A stretch of 64,000 nt of DNA from DATKYQ01 sp035528415 (GCA_035528415.1 DATKYQ010000039.1:44458-108457); one strand, 5' to 3'; shown: positions 26,951 to 36,329, counted from the first letter of the stretch. The notes: generated by a model from the letters alone, not told the origin. Program-made: numbers and translations.

Positions 26951-29104
26951 ATGAGTGACGTAGATTTTCCAGACCAGCAGCAACCCGCCCCGGAGCCACG
27001 AGCCCGGCCCGGACTCAAGGGAATGACGCTAAAGACCCTGTTTATCTTTCTGGCCGTGGGCTTGGTCCCGGTGCTAGTGGCCATGGTTGTCTTTTGGCCG
27101 CTGCCCGACCATTCCCGCGACGTCGTCGGTAACGCCGGGAAAGCATACGCCGGGCTCGACAAACAAACCGCTTCCCTGCGAAGCGAAGTCGACAGGCTGC
27201 GCAAGGCGCAGGGAGACCAACAGGCGAGACTCGCGCTCGCCGAACGTGAACTGACGCTGCGCCGTGGTCGCGAGAAACTGATAGCCGGTCTGCTTCCGCT
27301 CGTCAGGGGCAAAACTGGCGAAGATATTTCCGGAAACGCCAACCTGCAGAAAACCATGGCCGAGACGGCAGGTCCTTTCGACAGTGTCGCACTTTTGGAT
27401 TCCGGGTCAGGCGCTGTTCTCATCAGCACACAAAAGACGACCGCCAACCTATCGGAGGCGTATAAAGCCAAGAGGAAACCCCCATTGACGGCTCAGGGAT
27501 GGCATATTGAGCCTATCGGCGCTACGGGCTTTTTGATCGCCTTCAACCTGAGCGCGGCCGAAGAGCCGGGCGCCACCGCGAAGCCTACGACATTCGTCCC
27601 GCAGGAAAAACCCGCAAGCGACGAGCTTGAAGAACTCGATCGGGATATTTCCAGGCGGGTCACGGTTCTCGCAATCGGGCTGCCCGTCGTGGCGCTGTGC
27701 CTGGGTCTGTTTTTCTTTTTCTATTTCCGAAGGAAGCTGCTTGCGCCATTTGCGGACATGACCGGGCTGGCGCATGAGACGCTCGAAAATCCAGCCGGCG
27801 CAGACGCTAAAGCCTGCCGAGTCGGCCTCCTAGAAGACCTTTTCCACAGCCTCGGGCGCCTGAAAGAACGCATGTTGCGCCTTTCAGAACTGGACGAGAA
27901 GAGCGAACGGGGAAGGACGGAAATCGCGCTGCTCAGTCGGGTAGTAGATCGGGCCGGACGCGGCGATCTGGACATAAGGGCGGACAGCTCCGCGGGAGAG
28001 TTGACGGAACTGGCGGTCTTGGTGAACCGCCTGCTCGATCGTTCGGCGGAACGCATCGAGGCCCTGCGTCGGGCAGCGGCGCAGCTCAACGATTCATCGA
28101 CCCGACTCGTCAAACTCGGCGACAAACTGTCTTTGTCCCTGACCGAGGAGAATTTCCGGCCGCCGACAGACGATGGAGTCATCGCCGACATCCTCGGGTC
28201 GGACTTCGACGCACTGAACAGGATAGCCTCGGTGATCGCCAGGTCGACAAGCAGCGCCGTGTCGGATTCTCCCGACCCCCGGGAACGCCTGGCTGTGCGA
28301 GAACAGTTGCAAGCTGCGACGACGGGCCTGCAGATGTTGCTGCAGAGAACCGACCGCAGCCTCGAGATTCTGAAGGAGATCGAGTCGTTGCGCCAGGAGG
28401 CCGAGGTAGTATCAACGAACACGGCCATCGCGGCGGAGACTCGCTCGTGGGGCGGCCTTCAGAAGCTGGCAGGTTCGACACGATCGCTATCGACGTCCAT
28501 CGTCGAGATCCACCGGAAACTCGCGCAACAGCTCGATCAAATAAACTCGGCCGGTGGCAAACTGGATACGTCCCTGCAGCAAGCCAACGAAAGCACCGGC
28601 CGCATGCTGGATTCGCTGGAAGGCTGGGACGGCGTGCGCGATGATCTTTGCCGCCAGGGTGAGAGTCTCCTGGAGCGCCTCGGGCAAATGCGCCCGGCCA
28701 CGGGCAGCTTGGGTTCCTCGGTTCGTTCCATGAGCGACCAGCTATCAGGCTGCCGGCGGCTGCTGACATCGAGAGTGGATGCCCTGCGCGGTTTGGTAGA
28801 GAGTGCCGCCGCTGTGTGCCGGGTGGCCGAGGGAATAAGGGGGCTGATAGAACAGTCATCACCACACAAGCCGGTGCCAAGCGGTGTAACCAGGCACCTG
28901 GCCCTGACGCAAAAGGCGCTCGAACAATCGATGAACGAACTCGCCGAGCTTGCAGCGGGAGAAGGAATCGAAGCGTTTTCTTCCGATGCCAGCGCCATCC
29001 TCGACAAGATCCGCGAATATGCCGGTCTTGCCAGGCAAAGGATCGCGGCCACGGCGGAGCCAGACGAAGCCGCTGCCGGACCCGAAGAGGAGCCCGGGGC
29101 ATGA
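26951..29104 (+). CDS. Membrane MCP-like sensor with degenerate signalling hairpin
   Basis: 717 residues. Two TM helices (about 27-48 and 237-259) bracket a periplasmic region containing a coiled coil (about 70-110) and a small fold (about 115-200). After TM2 comes a HAMP-like helix pair and long coiled coils. Residues ~475-523 correspond to the MCP tip: IESLRQEAEVVSTNTAIAAE resembles the consensus IxxIAxQTNLLALNAAIEAA, and LQKLAGSTRSLS the AxEVRxLA region, but many contact residues differ. So it is a chemoreceptor-derived (PilJ-like) sensor whose kinase coupling is altered. The stop overlaps the start of a CheA-like gene (ATGA). Confidence 0.8.
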   Translation: MSDVDFPDQQQPAPEPRARPGLKGMTLKTLFIFLAVGLVPVLVAMVVFWPLPDHSRDVVGNAGKAYAGLDKQTASLRSEVDRLRKAQGDQQARLALAERELTLRRGREKLIAGLLPLVRGKTGEDISGNANLQKTMAETAGPFDSVALLDSGSGAVLISTQKTTANLSEAYKAKRKPPLTAQGWHIEPIGATGFLIAFNLSAAEEPGATAKPTTFVPQEKPASDELEELDRDISRRVTVLAIGLPVVALCLGLFFFFYFRRKLLAPFADMTGLAHETLENPAGADAKACRVGLLEDLFHSLGRLKERMLRLSELDEKSERGRTEIALLSRVVDRAGRGDLDIRADSSAGELTELAVLVNRLLDRSAERIEALRRAAAQLNDSSTRLVKLGDKLSLSLTEENFRPPTDDGVIADILGSDFDALNRIASVIARSTSSAVSDSPDPRERLAVREQLQAATTGLQMLLQRTDRSLEILKEIESLRQEAEVVSTNTAIAAETRSWGGLQKLAGSTRSLSTSIVEIHRKLAQQLDQINSAGGKLDTSLQQANESTGRMLDSLEGWDGVRDDLCRQGESLLERLGQMRPATGSLGSSVRSMSDQLSGCRRLLTSRVDALRGLVESAAAVCRVAEGIRGLIEQSSPHKPVPSGVTRHLALTQKALEQSMNELAELAAGEGIEAFSSDASAILDKIREYAGLARQRIAATAEPDEAAAGPEEEPGA

Positions 29105-30489
29105 ACCCAGGCCCCCCCCCTCCCCTGGAATTCGTTGCGTCGCTTGCCGAGGAGATCAACCAGGCCATCGACTGGTTGCAGGACCCGCCGGAGAACCTGA
29201 CAAATCAAGAGCTGCGTCTGCGAATTCAAACGCTGCGGGAAGCCGCCAGGGTAACCGGCATGAACGCGGTGGAATCCGTGTTGGACGGCGCCGAGCGCGA
29301 ACTCTCTCCGGACGATCCAGTCAAAGAACCCGCGCTGTTCGATTCCCTGATCGAGAGGCTGTGCGGGTTGGCGAACTCGCTGGCCGAGACGCTGCAAGAA
29401 AGTGAACGCAACTGGTTCGAGCGCATTCGTACAACGGGCGAGGATCTGGGCAAGATTGCCAGGGGCATTCAGGCAAGCACGGAACGTCTGAATGCATCCG
29501 CCTGTCTGGTGGAAAAGCTGGCACTCGAGCCGCGGCCCACTCAACGAACCCGGCTGGCAGGTGTGCTCGGCCGGGAAATTGCCGAACTGACAGCCGAACA
29601 ACGCAGCAGCTTGAAAGGACTCCAGCAGACGCTACCCGAACTGCAAGACATCATGCACGACCTGTCCCGCGAAATTTCCTTCATGCACAACGCATCGATC
29701 ACCCCCGTGCTGGCGCGACTACGCCAACGCGTCCGCGCATACAGCCGCCAGCACGGCAAACCCGTCTCGTTCGTGGCGCACTGCACCGGCGTGCGCGTCG
29801 CCGCTTTTCAGATCAAACCGCTGGAAAAGGTTTTAGAACAGCTGGTGGACGACATCCTGAGCGCCGGTTTCGAAAGCACCGGGGAGCGTAGGCAAACGGG
29901 AAAGGCAACCGTCGGATCTCTGAACATCAGCGGCAACCAGGAAAAGGCGCTGACGTCTGTGTTGATCAAGGACGATGGCAACAGTCAGCGCCCGCCGGCG
30001 GTTATTTCCACGGAGATCCGGGAGCAACTCGGTTCTTTGCGGGCCCGGCTGTTGATGATCCCGTCTTCGGTCGAAGGACGGCAGCTACTGCTGCAACTGC
30101 CGAGCTGGCACGAGATCCTCGACGTGCTTCCGGTCAGGACAACCGTCGGCGAAGTACTCGTACCGCTTGATGTGATCGCCGAGGTCTTCAGCGCGGCAGC
30201 TAAGCCGGCCGAAGATCTGCCGGTTGTTTCACTCGCCCGCAGGTCGAACGACGAAGAAGAGAATCAGGCGGGGTTGATCTTCGATATCGACGGATGGAGA
30301 GCCGTGATGTACGCTGACGTTCTGGGAGCGCATTTCAGCGCTCTCCAGTCGCCGCCGCAAGCGGGTGATCCCGCCTGGACGACAGGAAGAATTTGCGAGG
30401 AAGGCCGGAGTTTGCCAATATTACACCCGTTGTCATTCATGGACGTCGAGGAGGGAGTGCTGTGTCTGTATCCAGTCGCTTCGTCGTGA
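29101..30489 (+). CDS. CheA-like protein lacking catalytic residues
   Basis: 462 residues; ATG overlaps the sensor's stop. Order: P1/HPt-like helices (about 8-100), long helical region, degenerate CheA dimerisation/ATPase region (about 195-330), CheW-like domain (about 355-460). In P1, the phosphorylated HTLKGSA motif reads QTLREAA (Gln43). In the N-box, the usual HLLRNAxDHG becomes QLVDDILSAG, losing the Mg-ATP Asn. IKDDGNS keeps a G1-like DDG. It should therefore be a scaffold, not a kinase. The CheW-like C-terminus (EILDVLPVRTTVGEVLVPL) could still bind the MCP-like sensor. The next gene starts inside its last ten codons. Confidence 0.78.
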   Translation: MNPGPPPPLEFVASLAEEINQAIDWLQDPPENLTNQELRLRIQTLREAARVTGMNAVESVLDGAERELSPDDPVKEPALFDSLIERLCGLANSLAETLQESERNWFERIRTTGEDLGKIARGIQASTERLNASACLVEKLALEPRPTQRTRLAGVLGREIAELTAEQRSSLKGLQQTLPELQDIMHDLSREISFMHNASITPVLARLRQRVRAYSRQHGKPVSFVAHCTGVRVAAFQIKPLEKVLEQLVDDILSAGFESTGERRQTGKATVGSLNISGNQEKALTSVLIKDDGNSQRPPAVISTEIREQLGSLRARLLMIPSSVEGRQLLLQLPSWHEILDVLPVRTTVGEVLVPLDVIAEVFSAAAKPAEDLPVVSLARRSNDEEENQAGLIFDIDGWRAVMYADVLGAHFSALQSPPQAGDPAWTTGRICEEGRSLPILHPLSFMDVEEGVLCLYPVASS

Positions 30490-33197
30490 TATCGCCTGCC
30501 CGTAATAGAATTCGAGTCGCTGGGTTGCTGATCGCCTGCCTGCTCCTGTTTCACCAGGCAAGCTTTTCACAGGCCGGAAACGATCGCATCGCATGGATGG
30601 CCTCGCGTCTGTTGAGTGGCAAGGGCATACTCGACTACGAGCTTGCGGCCGGGCGTTTCGTGGCCTTCCCCGATCCGCGTGTCTTGCCGACGCTTATTAA
30701 GATGACTCAGGGCGAAAACGACACTGCGCGCGCCGCGGCCGCCGGTGTTCTCTGGCGTTACAACAACGACGAGTCCCGCAAGCGGCTTCTGGATCTTATC
30801 CAGGACGCTTCTCCACCAGTGCGCGTCGAAGCCGCCAAGTCCTTGTGCTTGATGAAGTACACCGCGAATTTGCCGATTGTCAGCAAGGAGTTGCTCGCCA
30901 AGGACCACCAGGTACGCGCCCGGGCGCTGCGTGCTTTAACCGAAGTCGGAACGGAGGCAGCCCGGGGGGCAATCGAATCTTTCAAGACGCCGGCCTCTCC
31001 CCTCGATCAAGTCTGGGTGGCCTATTCGCGCTACCGCCTGGGAATCGACCCTCAAGGCCAACTTGGCGTGCTTACCAAGCGCCTGCTGGAGGTACCCGAG
31101 ACGGCCTGGTTGCTAAACAGGCGGGATCCCGTCTCCGCCGACCTCGAGTGGGCGGCCAAGCAAGGCGAGAAGGGAGTAGCCATACGCCTGGAAGCGGCCG
31201 CGGCCCTCTCTCGAATCGGGGATGAAAAAGCTCTGGCCCTGCTGGTAGACGCCACCGGCGACCTGGCCTTGGCCGCGAAACCCACAGGACCACGCAAGTT
31301 GCTCAGGCGTCACGGTGACCAGGCCGTCTTGGCGCTGGCCCGGGGCCTGGGCAGCCCCAGGGTCCTGGTGCGCCTGGGAAGCTCGATAGTGGCCAGGCAC
31401 ATGAGACTCCGGGCAAGCGCCGCTCGCGAGGCACTTAGCCACGGCCTGCAAAAATGCCTGGTTGACGAGTCGCGCCTGGTTCGCCTGGCCGCCATGCGAG
31501 CGATCCCAGCGCTCGGCTTGCGCGACCATGTCGACGCGCTTGTCAAGAATCTCGGCCACTCGGACGACCCAACCCGCAGCGCGGCGGCTCGAGCTCTCGG
31601 GCGACTCGCGGATTCGCGGGCCGTCCAGCCGCTGATTGGCCGTCTGGGCAAGGAAAAGAATCCTTCGGTGATCCGAGACATCTATCGCTCTCTGAAGGAT
31701 ATCGGATCTTCCTCGGCCGTCGATCCTCTCATGAAAAGACTCTCTCGGCTCCACGAAGACAGCCGCTCGAGCGAACAGGCCGCCGACGAGATGCGTCCCT
31801 GCATACAGGCCATAGCCGCGGGCGGCGACTCCGCCGCCAAGCAGGCACTCGCGTTACTGGATCGTGCCAAGGGTGAGCGTCGTCGCTTACTTACCGAAGT
31901 GCTGGCCAACTCGGGCAGCACCCTGGGGCTGGATTTCTTTCTCGACCGTCTGCGCGAGAACCCACCCGACCCCGATGGCCCTGAGGTTCGTTTCTTCGAC
32001 AGCCTGGATAAAGGCATGGCTCCCAAGCTTGAAGAAATGATCACCGACGAGAGTGCGATGTGGATCCGCGTTATTCTGGCGCGCGCGCTGGTAAAGATGG
32101 GCAAACGTGAGTACGCCCGCGGGATCATCTGGGGCTTGAGAAACGAAGACGCTTACATGAAGATGCTGGCGGCCGCGCTCTCGGCCGGAATCAAGATCCC
32201 CGGAAGTGTCGAACCGCTAACCCGGCTTCTTACCGACAAGCCGCGCACGGCTCGTTTCGCTGCCCGGGCGCTGCTCGAAGACGGATCGGCCAAGGCCGTC
32301 TCGGGAGTCTTGAATGGTCTGTCCAGTAGCAGTTTTCGCCGCAGAACCCCGCTGCCGTTGACCCCTTTCTGGGAGGGTCACCATTCGGCTACTCACCCGT
32401 TTGCGAAAGAGGTGGACAACGAAAGGGTCTGGGTCTTGTTCGCCGAAAATCGCATCGGCCGCAACATGGATCTTTTCATTACCTGGTCGATAGACGGAAG
32501 GATATGGAAAGAGCCGGCTTTCACCGGCCTGACCAGCTTCTCGGACAAGGGATTGGGCGTTGCTCCCCCCACTTTTTCCCTCAAGGTTCGCGGTCGCGAT
32601 ATCACCATCGCCTTGACGCGTACCTTCGCCCAATCGGCGAGTTTCGAGCATCCGAGTTTCAAGACTCTCCAGCGAGTGCATCGTTTCAAGCTGCAGGATT
32701 TCTTTCGCGACCACGACTCCGATGGCCTGGCCGATTTGGAGGAAAAAGCTTTCTTCACCAACCCGCAAAACAGAGACACTGACCGGGACGGTATTCCCGA
32801 CGGCCAGGACAAGAACCCGCTGGCGCCGCCCGCGGATGTGAACAAGGATCAGGATGTCCTGAAAGCCCTGGCCTTCAGCCACGCTTACCTGACCAAGGAC
32901 TTGTTTCCGCGCCAGGCGCAGCTGTTGATCGTCAGGCAGATTCCCGGCCGCAGAAACACTCCCGAACTGGCTGTCTTTCCCGGTCTGGTGCTGCACCTGA
33001 ACAAGGAACAAATCCGCGGCATCTGGAAATCAACCGGCGGCGGGTTCCCCCAGATCCAGTTCGAACCGGCGCTGATCCGTAATGATTCGGCCACCCAGAT
33101 CTTCACCGTTTTCAAGGGAATCAACGACGAGGAACGCTACGAGGCGGTCTTCGAGAAGACTGACGGCCAGTGGATCCTCGTAAGATTCGAAAGTTGA
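30462..33197 (+). CDS. Secreted HEAT-repeat protein with TSP3-type calcium motif
   Basis: 911 residues from GTG 30462 (GGAGGGAG upstream), overlapping the CheA-like gene by 28 nt. An N-terminal hydrophobic segment (LLIACLLLFHQASFSQA) acts as a signal peptide. Residues ~55-600 are HEAT/PBS-lyase-like helical repeats (for example SAAARALGRLADSRAVQPLIGRL over two repeats). About 755-800 holds a calcium-loop series DHDSDGLADLEEKAFFTNP and DTDRDGIPDGQD. The C-terminal ~110 residues form an unrecognised beta-rich domain. A periplasmic scaffold for the sensory proteins encoded just upstream is plausible but unproven. Confidence 0.82.
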   Translation: MSVSSRFVVISPARNRIRVAGLLIACLLLFHQASFSQAGNDRIAWMASRLLSGKGILDYELAAGRFVAFPDPRVLPTLIKMTQGENDTARAAAAGVLWRYNNDESRKRLLDLIQDASPPVRVEAAKSLCLMKYTANLPIVSKELLAKDHQVRARALRALTEVGTEAARGAIESFKTPASPLDQVWVAYSRYRLGIDPQGQLGVLTKRLLEVPETAWLLNRRDPVSADLEWAAKQGEKGVAIRLEAAAALSRIGDEKALALLVDATGDLALAAKPTGPRKLLRRHGDQAVLALARGLGSPRVLVRLGSSIVARHMRLRASAAREALSHGLQKCLVDESRLVRLAAMRAIPALGLRDHVDALVKNLGHSDDPTRSAAARALGRLADSRAVQPLIGRLGKEKNPSVIRDIYRSLKDIGSSSAVDPLMKRLSRLHEDSRSSEQAADEMRPCIQAIAAGGDSAAKQALALLDRAKGERRRLLTEVLANSGSTLGLDFFLDRLRENPPDPDGPEVRFFDSLDKGMAPKLEEMITDESAMWIRVILARALVKMGKREYARGIIWGLRNEDAYMKMLAAALSAGIKIPGSVEPLTRLLTDKPRTARFAARALLEDGSAKAVSGVLNGLSSSSFRRRTPLPLTPFWEGHHSATHPFAKEVDNERVWVLFAENRIGRNMDLFITWSIDGRIWKEPAFTGLTSFSDKGLGVAPPTFSLKVRGRDITIALTRTFAQSASFEHPSFKTLQRVHRFKLQDFFRDHDSDGLADLEEKAFFTNPQNRDTDRDGIPDGQDKNPLAPPADVNKDQDVLKALAFSHAYLTKDLFPRQAQLLIVRQIPGRRNTPELAVFPGLVLHLNKEQIRGIWKSTGGGFPQIQFEPALIRNDSATQIFTVFKGINDEERYEAVFEKTDGQWILVRFES

Positions 33198-34147
33198 TTC
33201 GGAGGCGCCAACTGAAAACCCTGGTAATTGTAAATCCGAACAGCGCTAACGGCCGCACCGGAAAAGAGTGGCCCGATATACGCGCCGCCCTGCTCGACTC
33301 AATCGGCAAGTTCGACCAGGCTGCCACCACGGGCCAGGGACACGCCACGGAGTTGGTGCGCAATGGTCTGCGCAACGGCACGGAACGTATCATCTCGATT
33401 GGCGGCGACGGAACCAACAACGAGGTCGTCAACGGATTTTTCGAAGGCCTAACGCCCGTCAACCCGCGGGCCTGCCTGGGATTCGTTCCGCGGGGCACCG
33501 GCGGCGACCTGCGCAAGACCCTGGGTATCGGGCGCGATTCAGCGAGCTGGCAGGCGGTGCTTACCGCCGGAAAGACGCGCCCGGCCGATCTGGGCCTTTG
33601 TGAGTACATCGATCAGGCGGGCAAACCGGCCCGGCGCCTTTTTGTCAACATCACCAGTTTCGGTATCGGCGGGCTGGTGGACGCCAAGGTGAATCAATCG
33701 ACCAAGGCCTTCGGCGGCAAGGCCTCGTTCATGATCGGCATGCTGCGGGCCCTGGCCGTCTACCGCAACCGCGAGATACGCTTGACGATCAAGAACGAGG
33801 ACGGCTCGATCGTAATGGATGAATCCATGCGGATAAACAACGTCGCCGTGGCCAACGGCCAATACTTCGGCGGCGGCATGTGGGTAGCTCCGAAAGCCGA
33901 GATCGACGACGGCCTGTTCGATGTCATTATTATGGGAGACCTGAGCAAATTAGACACGATCTTCAAGGCCGGCCGCATATACAAGGGCAAGCACCTGGAA
34001 CTGCCCGAGGTCAGCAGCTACCGGGGAAGCCAGGTAGAAGCCACCTCGAATGACGAGGTGCTGATCGACATGGACGGCGAGCAACCCGGACGACTGCCGA
34101 TATCCCTGAAAGTGCTTCCCGGGGCGATCAGGCTGATTGCGCCTTGA
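33194..34147 (+). CDS. Diacylglycerol kinase family lipid kinase
   Basis: About 318 residues from TTG 33194, which overlaps the preceding stop (TTGA). The best ribosome site (GGAGG, 33201-33205) instead points to a CTG at 33212, six codons in, just before KTLVIVNPNSANGRTGKEW. The catalytic domain shows GGDGTNNEVVNG (nucleotide-binding loop) and VPRGTGGDLRKTLG; C-terminal half contains YFGGGMWVAPKAEIDDG and DMDGEQPG, as in YegS/DgkB-type soluble kinases that phosphorylate diacylglycerol or related lipids using ATP. Last gene of the 24.9-34.1 kb operon, which may link signalling to membrane lipid state. Confidence 0.88.
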   Translation: MIRRRQLKTLVIVNPNSANGRTGKEWPDIRAALLDSIGKFDQAATTGQGHATELVRNGLRNGTERIISIGGDGTNNEVVNGFFEGLTPVNPRACLGFVPRGTGGDLRKTLGIGRDSASWQAVLTAGKTRPADLGLCEYIDQAGKPARRLFVNITSFGIGGLVDAKVNQSTKAFGGKASFMIGMLRALAVYRNREIRLTIKNEDGSIVMDESMRINNVAVANGQYFGGGMWVAPKAEIDDGLFDVIIMGDLSKLDTIFKAGRIYKGKHLELPEVSSYRGSQVEATSNDEVLIDMDGEQPGRLPISLKVLPGAIRLIAP

Positions 34148-34169
34148 GTGATGAGGGCTTTCGCAGCCT

Positions 34170-34613
34170 TCAGGCCACGCGGCGCAGTTCCTTAAGCGCA
34201 TTTTGCCAGGCGCGGTCGAACCAGGCGCGAGCCCGTTTCCAATCTGCGCCGTCTCCCCAGCCATGGTGGGTCACCTCTAGCCGCATGCCTTCAAGCGTGG
34301 GGAACAACTCCACCTTGACCTGCGTTTGCGGCGCACCCTCGATATTCATGACATCAGCCACCTCGTCCGCGCCTCGCCAGCTGAACTCGAGCAAGCGCGG
34401 GTGGTCCACCGACAGCACGCGGCATCCCAGGGTCGAGTCGCTCTCTGGCCTGGTCTCGTCCGGGTTCCAAAACAACTCGAAGGGCCCGCCGACTACGGGT
34501 TCGACGTTGGCGCGTCGGCACAGCCATGAGGTCAGCCCGGCAGGTGTGGTCCACAGGGCCCAGATCCTGTCGCGGGGGTGGACCAGGTTCATCCTGTAGA
34601 TTAGCGGCTCCAT
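34170..34613 (-). CDS. SRPBCC (AHSA1/START-like) domain protein
   Basis: 147 residues from ATG 34613 with AGGAG 9 nt before. The fold signature is clear: IWALWTTPAGLTSWL near the N-terminus, VVGGPFELFW, LLEFSWRG, then QVKVELFPTLEGMRLEVTHHGWG and a C-terminal long helix FDRAWQNALKELRR. AHSA1-type SRPBCC proteins bind hydrophobic ligands; many are stress-linked. Convergent with the lipid kinase gene, 22 nt apart. Ligand unknown. Confidence 0.85.
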   Translation of the reverse strand: MEPLIYRMNLVHPRDRIWALWTTPAGLTSWLCRRANVEPVVGGPFELFWNPDETRPESDSTLGCRVLSVDHPRLLEFSWRGADEVADVMNIEGAPQTQVKVELFPTLEGMRLEVTHHGWGDGADWKRARAWFDRAWQNALKELRRVA

Positions 34614-34672
34614 ACGGATATCTCCTGCCTCGATCAGACGGAACCTAGCATGATCGGTTTGGCAGGCACAAC

Positions 34673-34710
34673 CCCAGGAAAAGTGCCAGCAAAGCCCAGG
34701 AAAAGTGGCA
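34673..34710. repeat. 16-bp direct repeat CCCAGGAAAAGTGSCA
   Basis: CCCAGGAAAAGTGCCA (34673-34688) and CCCAGGAAAAGTGGCA (34695-34710), one mismatch, 22-bp period, 60-100 bp upstream of the SRPBCC gene on its promoter side. Could be operator half-sites or a decayed extragenic repeat. Confidence 0.4.
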
Positions 34711-34800
34711 GATGTGCGACGAGCGGATTCTGGGCAACGGGCAGTTCGTGTAAGCCGTGCCCTGGCCCCTAAATGCAATTAACGCAACTCCGTCTCCCAC

Positions 34801-34828
34801 TGGTTTAAAATACGTGGTTTAAAATACG
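34801..34828. repeat. Perfect tandem 14-mer TGGTTTAAAATACG x2
   Basis: Two exact head-to-tail copies end 25 bp before the ATG of the LRR protein. Each contains a -10-like TAAAAT. They may be a duplicated promoter element or operator. Confidence 0.45.
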
Positions 34829-34853
34829 GGCCATTCAGTGATAGGATTGTGAA

Positions 34854-35654
34854 ATGCAGCTACCGGTCTGGTTCTCAATCGTGTTGTTGATCTCGAGCGC
34901 AGCCTTGGCTGCCGGACCCGAGCCGATCCAGTTCTGCGATCAGGACTTCCCGACGGACGTGACCGAAGTCTGGTGCATCGGCAAGCCGGTCCGTGACCTG
35001 ACCCCGCTGAAAGGGCTTACCAAGCTCAAGACTCTGCTTATGGAGAATACCCAGGTCCGGGACTTGTCCCCCCTCGAAAGCTTGCCGAATCTGCGGGAAC
35101 TGAACCTCGAAAACGCCCCGGTCAAAGATCTTCGCCCTTTGGCAGGGCTCGAAAACCTGAAGGCGCTGGTCCTCAGCGGCACCCAGGTCAAAGACCTAAG
35201 ACCCTTGCTGGGGCTGTCCAAGCTGGAAGATCTCTATCTCAACAACACCCTAGTCAGTGATTTGACCCCGCTCAGAGGAATTCGCACGCTGAAAGAGCTG
35301 AGCCTCGAGGGTACCCGGGTTACAGATCTGACCCCCATTGCAAAACTTACAAACCTGTTCCTGCTGAATCTGGACCACACCCAGGTCAAAGACCTGACCG
35401 TGCTGACGGGATTTGCGAATATCGAGGAATTGTCCTTCGAGGTCACCCCGGTCCGCGACCTGACCCCGATCAAGGGGTGTTCCAATCTAGTCAGCCTGTA
35501 CATGCGAAATACCCAGGTCAAAGACCTGACCCCCCTGCATGGACTGGCCGGCCTGGAACGGGTGGCCCTCACCAAGGCCCAGGTGGGAGCGGAACAGATG
35601 GAGGCCTTGCTCAAGGCGCAACCGGAAGTGAAGGTGTTCGAGCGGACTTGGTGA
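34854..35654 (+). CDS. Secreted leucine-rich-repeat protein (internalin-type)
   Basis: 266 residues. Signal peptide about 1-19 (LLISSAALAAG). Residues ~45-250 are nine LRRs of 22 residues, each starting V-K/R-D-L-x-P-L and ending with a hydrophobic LxLxxT pattern (for example VRDLTPLKGLTKLKTLLMEN). The 22-residue period is that of bacterial internalin-like LRRs, which form curved protein-binding surfaces. One Cys pair in the N-cap. No anchor seen, so it may be periplasmic or released. Followed after 44 nt by another secreted protein on the same strand. Confidence 0.87.
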   Translation: MQLPVWFSIVLLISSAALAAGPEPIQFCDQDFPTDVTEVWCIGKPVRDLTPLKGLTKLKTLLMENTQVRDLSPLESLPNLRELNLENAPVKDLRPLAGLENLKALVLSGTQVKDLRPLLGLSKLEDLYLNNTLVSDLTPLRGIRTLKELSLEGTRVTDLTPIAKLTNLFLLNLDHTQVKDLTVLTGFANIEELSFEVTPVRDLTPIKGCSNLVSLYMRNTQVKDLTPLHGLAGLERVALTKAQVGAEQMEALLKAQPEVKVFERTW

Positions 35655-35698
35655 GGCCCAGCCGCCTGAAGTCCCTGGCACCTCGGGTCGGAGGAAAA

Positions 35699-36292
35699 AT
35701 GGTCCGCATCGCATTATGGGTGTTTTTTTCACTGGCAGGACTTCCGCTTGCGGCTTTTGCTGGCGAGGAAAACAGACCAGTTGACCTGCCCTGGGCCGGC
35801 GATCCGGCCGAGGTGCAAAAGGGCGCTCTCAGCCTGCGAGCAGGCACGCAGATTTTCTCAGGACGCAGCGGCATGCTGGGCGGCTTCTCGTTCGAAATGG
35901 AAAACAAGGGGGCGTCAGGTGTCGTCCTGGAGGTCGTTTCCATTGAGTTGCTCTCGGCCAGGCCGGCACCACGACCCTGGATGCCGAGCGATCCCAAGGA
36001 CAGGAAGCCGAGGATCCAGCAAAAGACAGTGCGCTCCTGCTGGGCAGAACTGAACGGGCAGATCGAGGAGATAATGAAGGAAGGCCGCGGCCCATGCAAG
36101 GTCCGGATTCCGGCGGGCCGCAAGCTCCGGTTGATGGTTCGGTTTGATCAGCAAAAGATGAAGTTGTTCATGCGCTATTGGCGCCGAGGGTCTTTTCGGA
36201 TAGGGAAGCAAAACCTGTTGGTCACCGGCCCATTGTCCGAAATCAGCTTCTCCGGCGGAACCGTCCAGGGCCTTCCCGGTAAGAGCAAATAA
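35699..36292 (+). CDS. Secreted protein of unknown function
   Basis: 197 residues from ATG 35699 (GGAGG 5 nt before). Signal peptide about 1-21 (FSLAGLPLAAFAG). The mature chain is beta-rich: FSFEMENKGASGVVLEVVS, then a Cys-containing middle (RSCWAELNGQ, GPCKVRIPAGRK) and a basic segment KMKLFMRYWRRGSFRIG. No family recognised; the pattern resembles a small DUF4352/immunoglobulin-like fold, which is only a guess. Probably co-transcribed with the LRR gene. Confidence 0.68.
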   Translation: MVRIALWVFFSLAGLPLAAFAGEENRPVDLPWAGDPAEVQKGALSLRAGTQIFSGRSGMLGGFSFEMENKGASGVVLEVVSIELLSARPAPRPWMPSDPKDRKPRIQQKTVRSCWAELNGQIEEIMKEGRGPCKVRIPAGRKLRLMVRFDQQKMKLFMRYWRRGSFRIGKQNLLVTGPLSEISFSGGTVQGLPGKSK

Positions 36293-36329
36293 TGCCCCAT
36301 GTATTTTCCCCACTCAGGGTGCCCACTCA

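Noticed and set aside
34762..34776. Possible sigma54 promoter upstream of the LRR gene (TGGCCCCTAAATGCA)
   Set aside because: GG-N9-GC spacing is one short and the -24 block is poor.
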